Assembly (NCBI GenBank): GCA_934292805.1
Contig: CAKQXQ010000081.1
Span: forward strand, 1-5,223
Length of the DNA: 5,223 nucleotides
Direction of reading: 5' to 3'
DNA from: an uncultured Roseburia sp.
Lineage (GTDB): Bacteria; Bacillota; Clostridia; Lachnospirales; Lachnospiraceae
Each line of letters starts with the position of its first letter. The stretch's first letter is position 1. The position numbers and the translations under genes were made by a program. Below the pieces are notes generated by a model, which saw only the letters and a program-made list of their open reading frames with translations, did not search any database and was not told where the DNA came from. Positions 4,901-5,223 of this stretch are shown here, one piece after another.

Positions 4901-5223
4901 ATGAGCAGAGTAATGATTATCGGATGTGGAGGCGTAGCTTCCGTAGCAATTGCAAAATGTTGTCAGAACAGTGATGTTTTCACTGAGATTATGATCGCAA
5001 GCAGAACAAAATCCAAATGCGATGCAATGAAGGAAAAACTTCAGCCAACAACAAAAACAGTCATCACAACCGCACAGGTAGATGCTGATAATACAGAGGA
5101 ACTGATCGCATTGATCAACGAATATAAGCCGGATGCAGTATTAAACGTGGCACTCCCATATCAGGATCTGACGATCATGGATGCCTGCCTTGCAACAGGC
5201 GTGGATTATATCGATACTGCAAA
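4901..5223 (+). CDS. Saccharopine dehydrogenase family protein, probable carboxy(nor)spermidine dehydrogenase, N-terminal part
   Basis: The first 107 codons are present, and the frame runs off the window end with two bases over. The product begins MSRVMIIGCGGVASVAIAKC, a beta strand and Gly-rich NAD(P)-binding turn (GCGGVAS, residues 8-14). Next come IASRTKSKCDAM (32-43), where the basic residues after the second strand suggest NADPH, and PDAVLNVALPYQDLTIMDACLATGVDYIDTA near the end. These are typical of the saccharopine-dehydrogenase-like reductases that condense aspartate semialdehyde with a diamine to carboxyspermidine or carboxynorspermidine. Some relatives act on agmatine instead. Family members are about 400 aa, so about three quarters lies outside. 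The start is supported by AAGGAG 8 nt upstream. The polyamine neighbours argue against a lysine-pathway saccharopine dehydrogenase. A decarboxylase such as nspC would be expected just downstream. Confidence 0.88.
   Translation, partial: MSRVMIIGCGGVASVAIAKCCQNSDVFTEIMIASRTKSKCDAMKEKLQPTTKTVITTAQVDADNTEELIALINEYKPDAVLNVALPYQDLTIMDACLATGVDYIDTA

Overview
The window looks like chromosomal DNA from a low-GC Gram-positive anaerobe of the Clostridia, most likely a Lachnospiraceae-type gut bacterium. This rests on remembered family patterns, not a search: a 58-residue clostridial-type S21, purine-rich AGGAGG ribosome sites, AT-rich intergenic DNA, and the polyamine gene order decarboxylase, aminopropyltransferase, saccharopine-dehydrogenase-like reductase. 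Every gene I can support lies on the + strand.

Layout. Bases 1-1524 are the C-terminal 507 codons of alanyl-tRNA synthetase (alaS), cut by the window edge. A short gap carries a good sigma-A-type promoter (1580-1607) and a 5' UTR hairpin for rpsU (1686-1862, ribosomal protein S21). A textbook intrinsic terminator (1870-1901) closes that unit. Bases 1902-2435 hold no convincing gene. They carry a strong promoter (TTGACA, 17 bp, TAAAAT with an extended TG) and a roughly 390-nt leader RNA. The leader appears to be closed by a long-range helix (2040-2048 with 2335-2343) and ends in an intrinsic terminator (2368-2398) only 37 nt before the preferred start of the next gene. Downstream are a short-form Orn/Lys/Arg decarboxylase (speA-like, 2436-3884), a spermidine-synthase-family aminopropyltransferase (speE-like, 3935-4792), and the first 107 codons of a saccharopine-dehydrogenase/carboxy(nor)spermidine-dehydrogenase-like protein (4901 to the window end).

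How they work together. The last three genes look like one polyamine operon. The decarboxylase makes a diamine or agmatine from a basic amino acid. The other two proteins belong to the two classical ways of adding an aminopropyl group: the decarboxylated-SAM route (SpeE) and the aspartate-semialdehyde route (carboxyspermidine dehydrogenase). No AdoMet decarboxylase gene is visible.

Main point of interest. The leader looks like a transcription-attenuation device. No good promoter lies between its terminator and speA, so the operon probably depends on read-through. A segment at 2187-2198 can pair with the terminator's 5' arm over 11 base pairs with one bulge. The 3' strand of the closing helix has a near-duplicate at 2222-2230 that could replace it, inside a repeated GAAACGGT module. 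I do not recognise this RNA as a known riboswitch class. It could be an undescribed or recently described riboswitch, or a stand-alone ncRNA, and all foldings here were done by eye.
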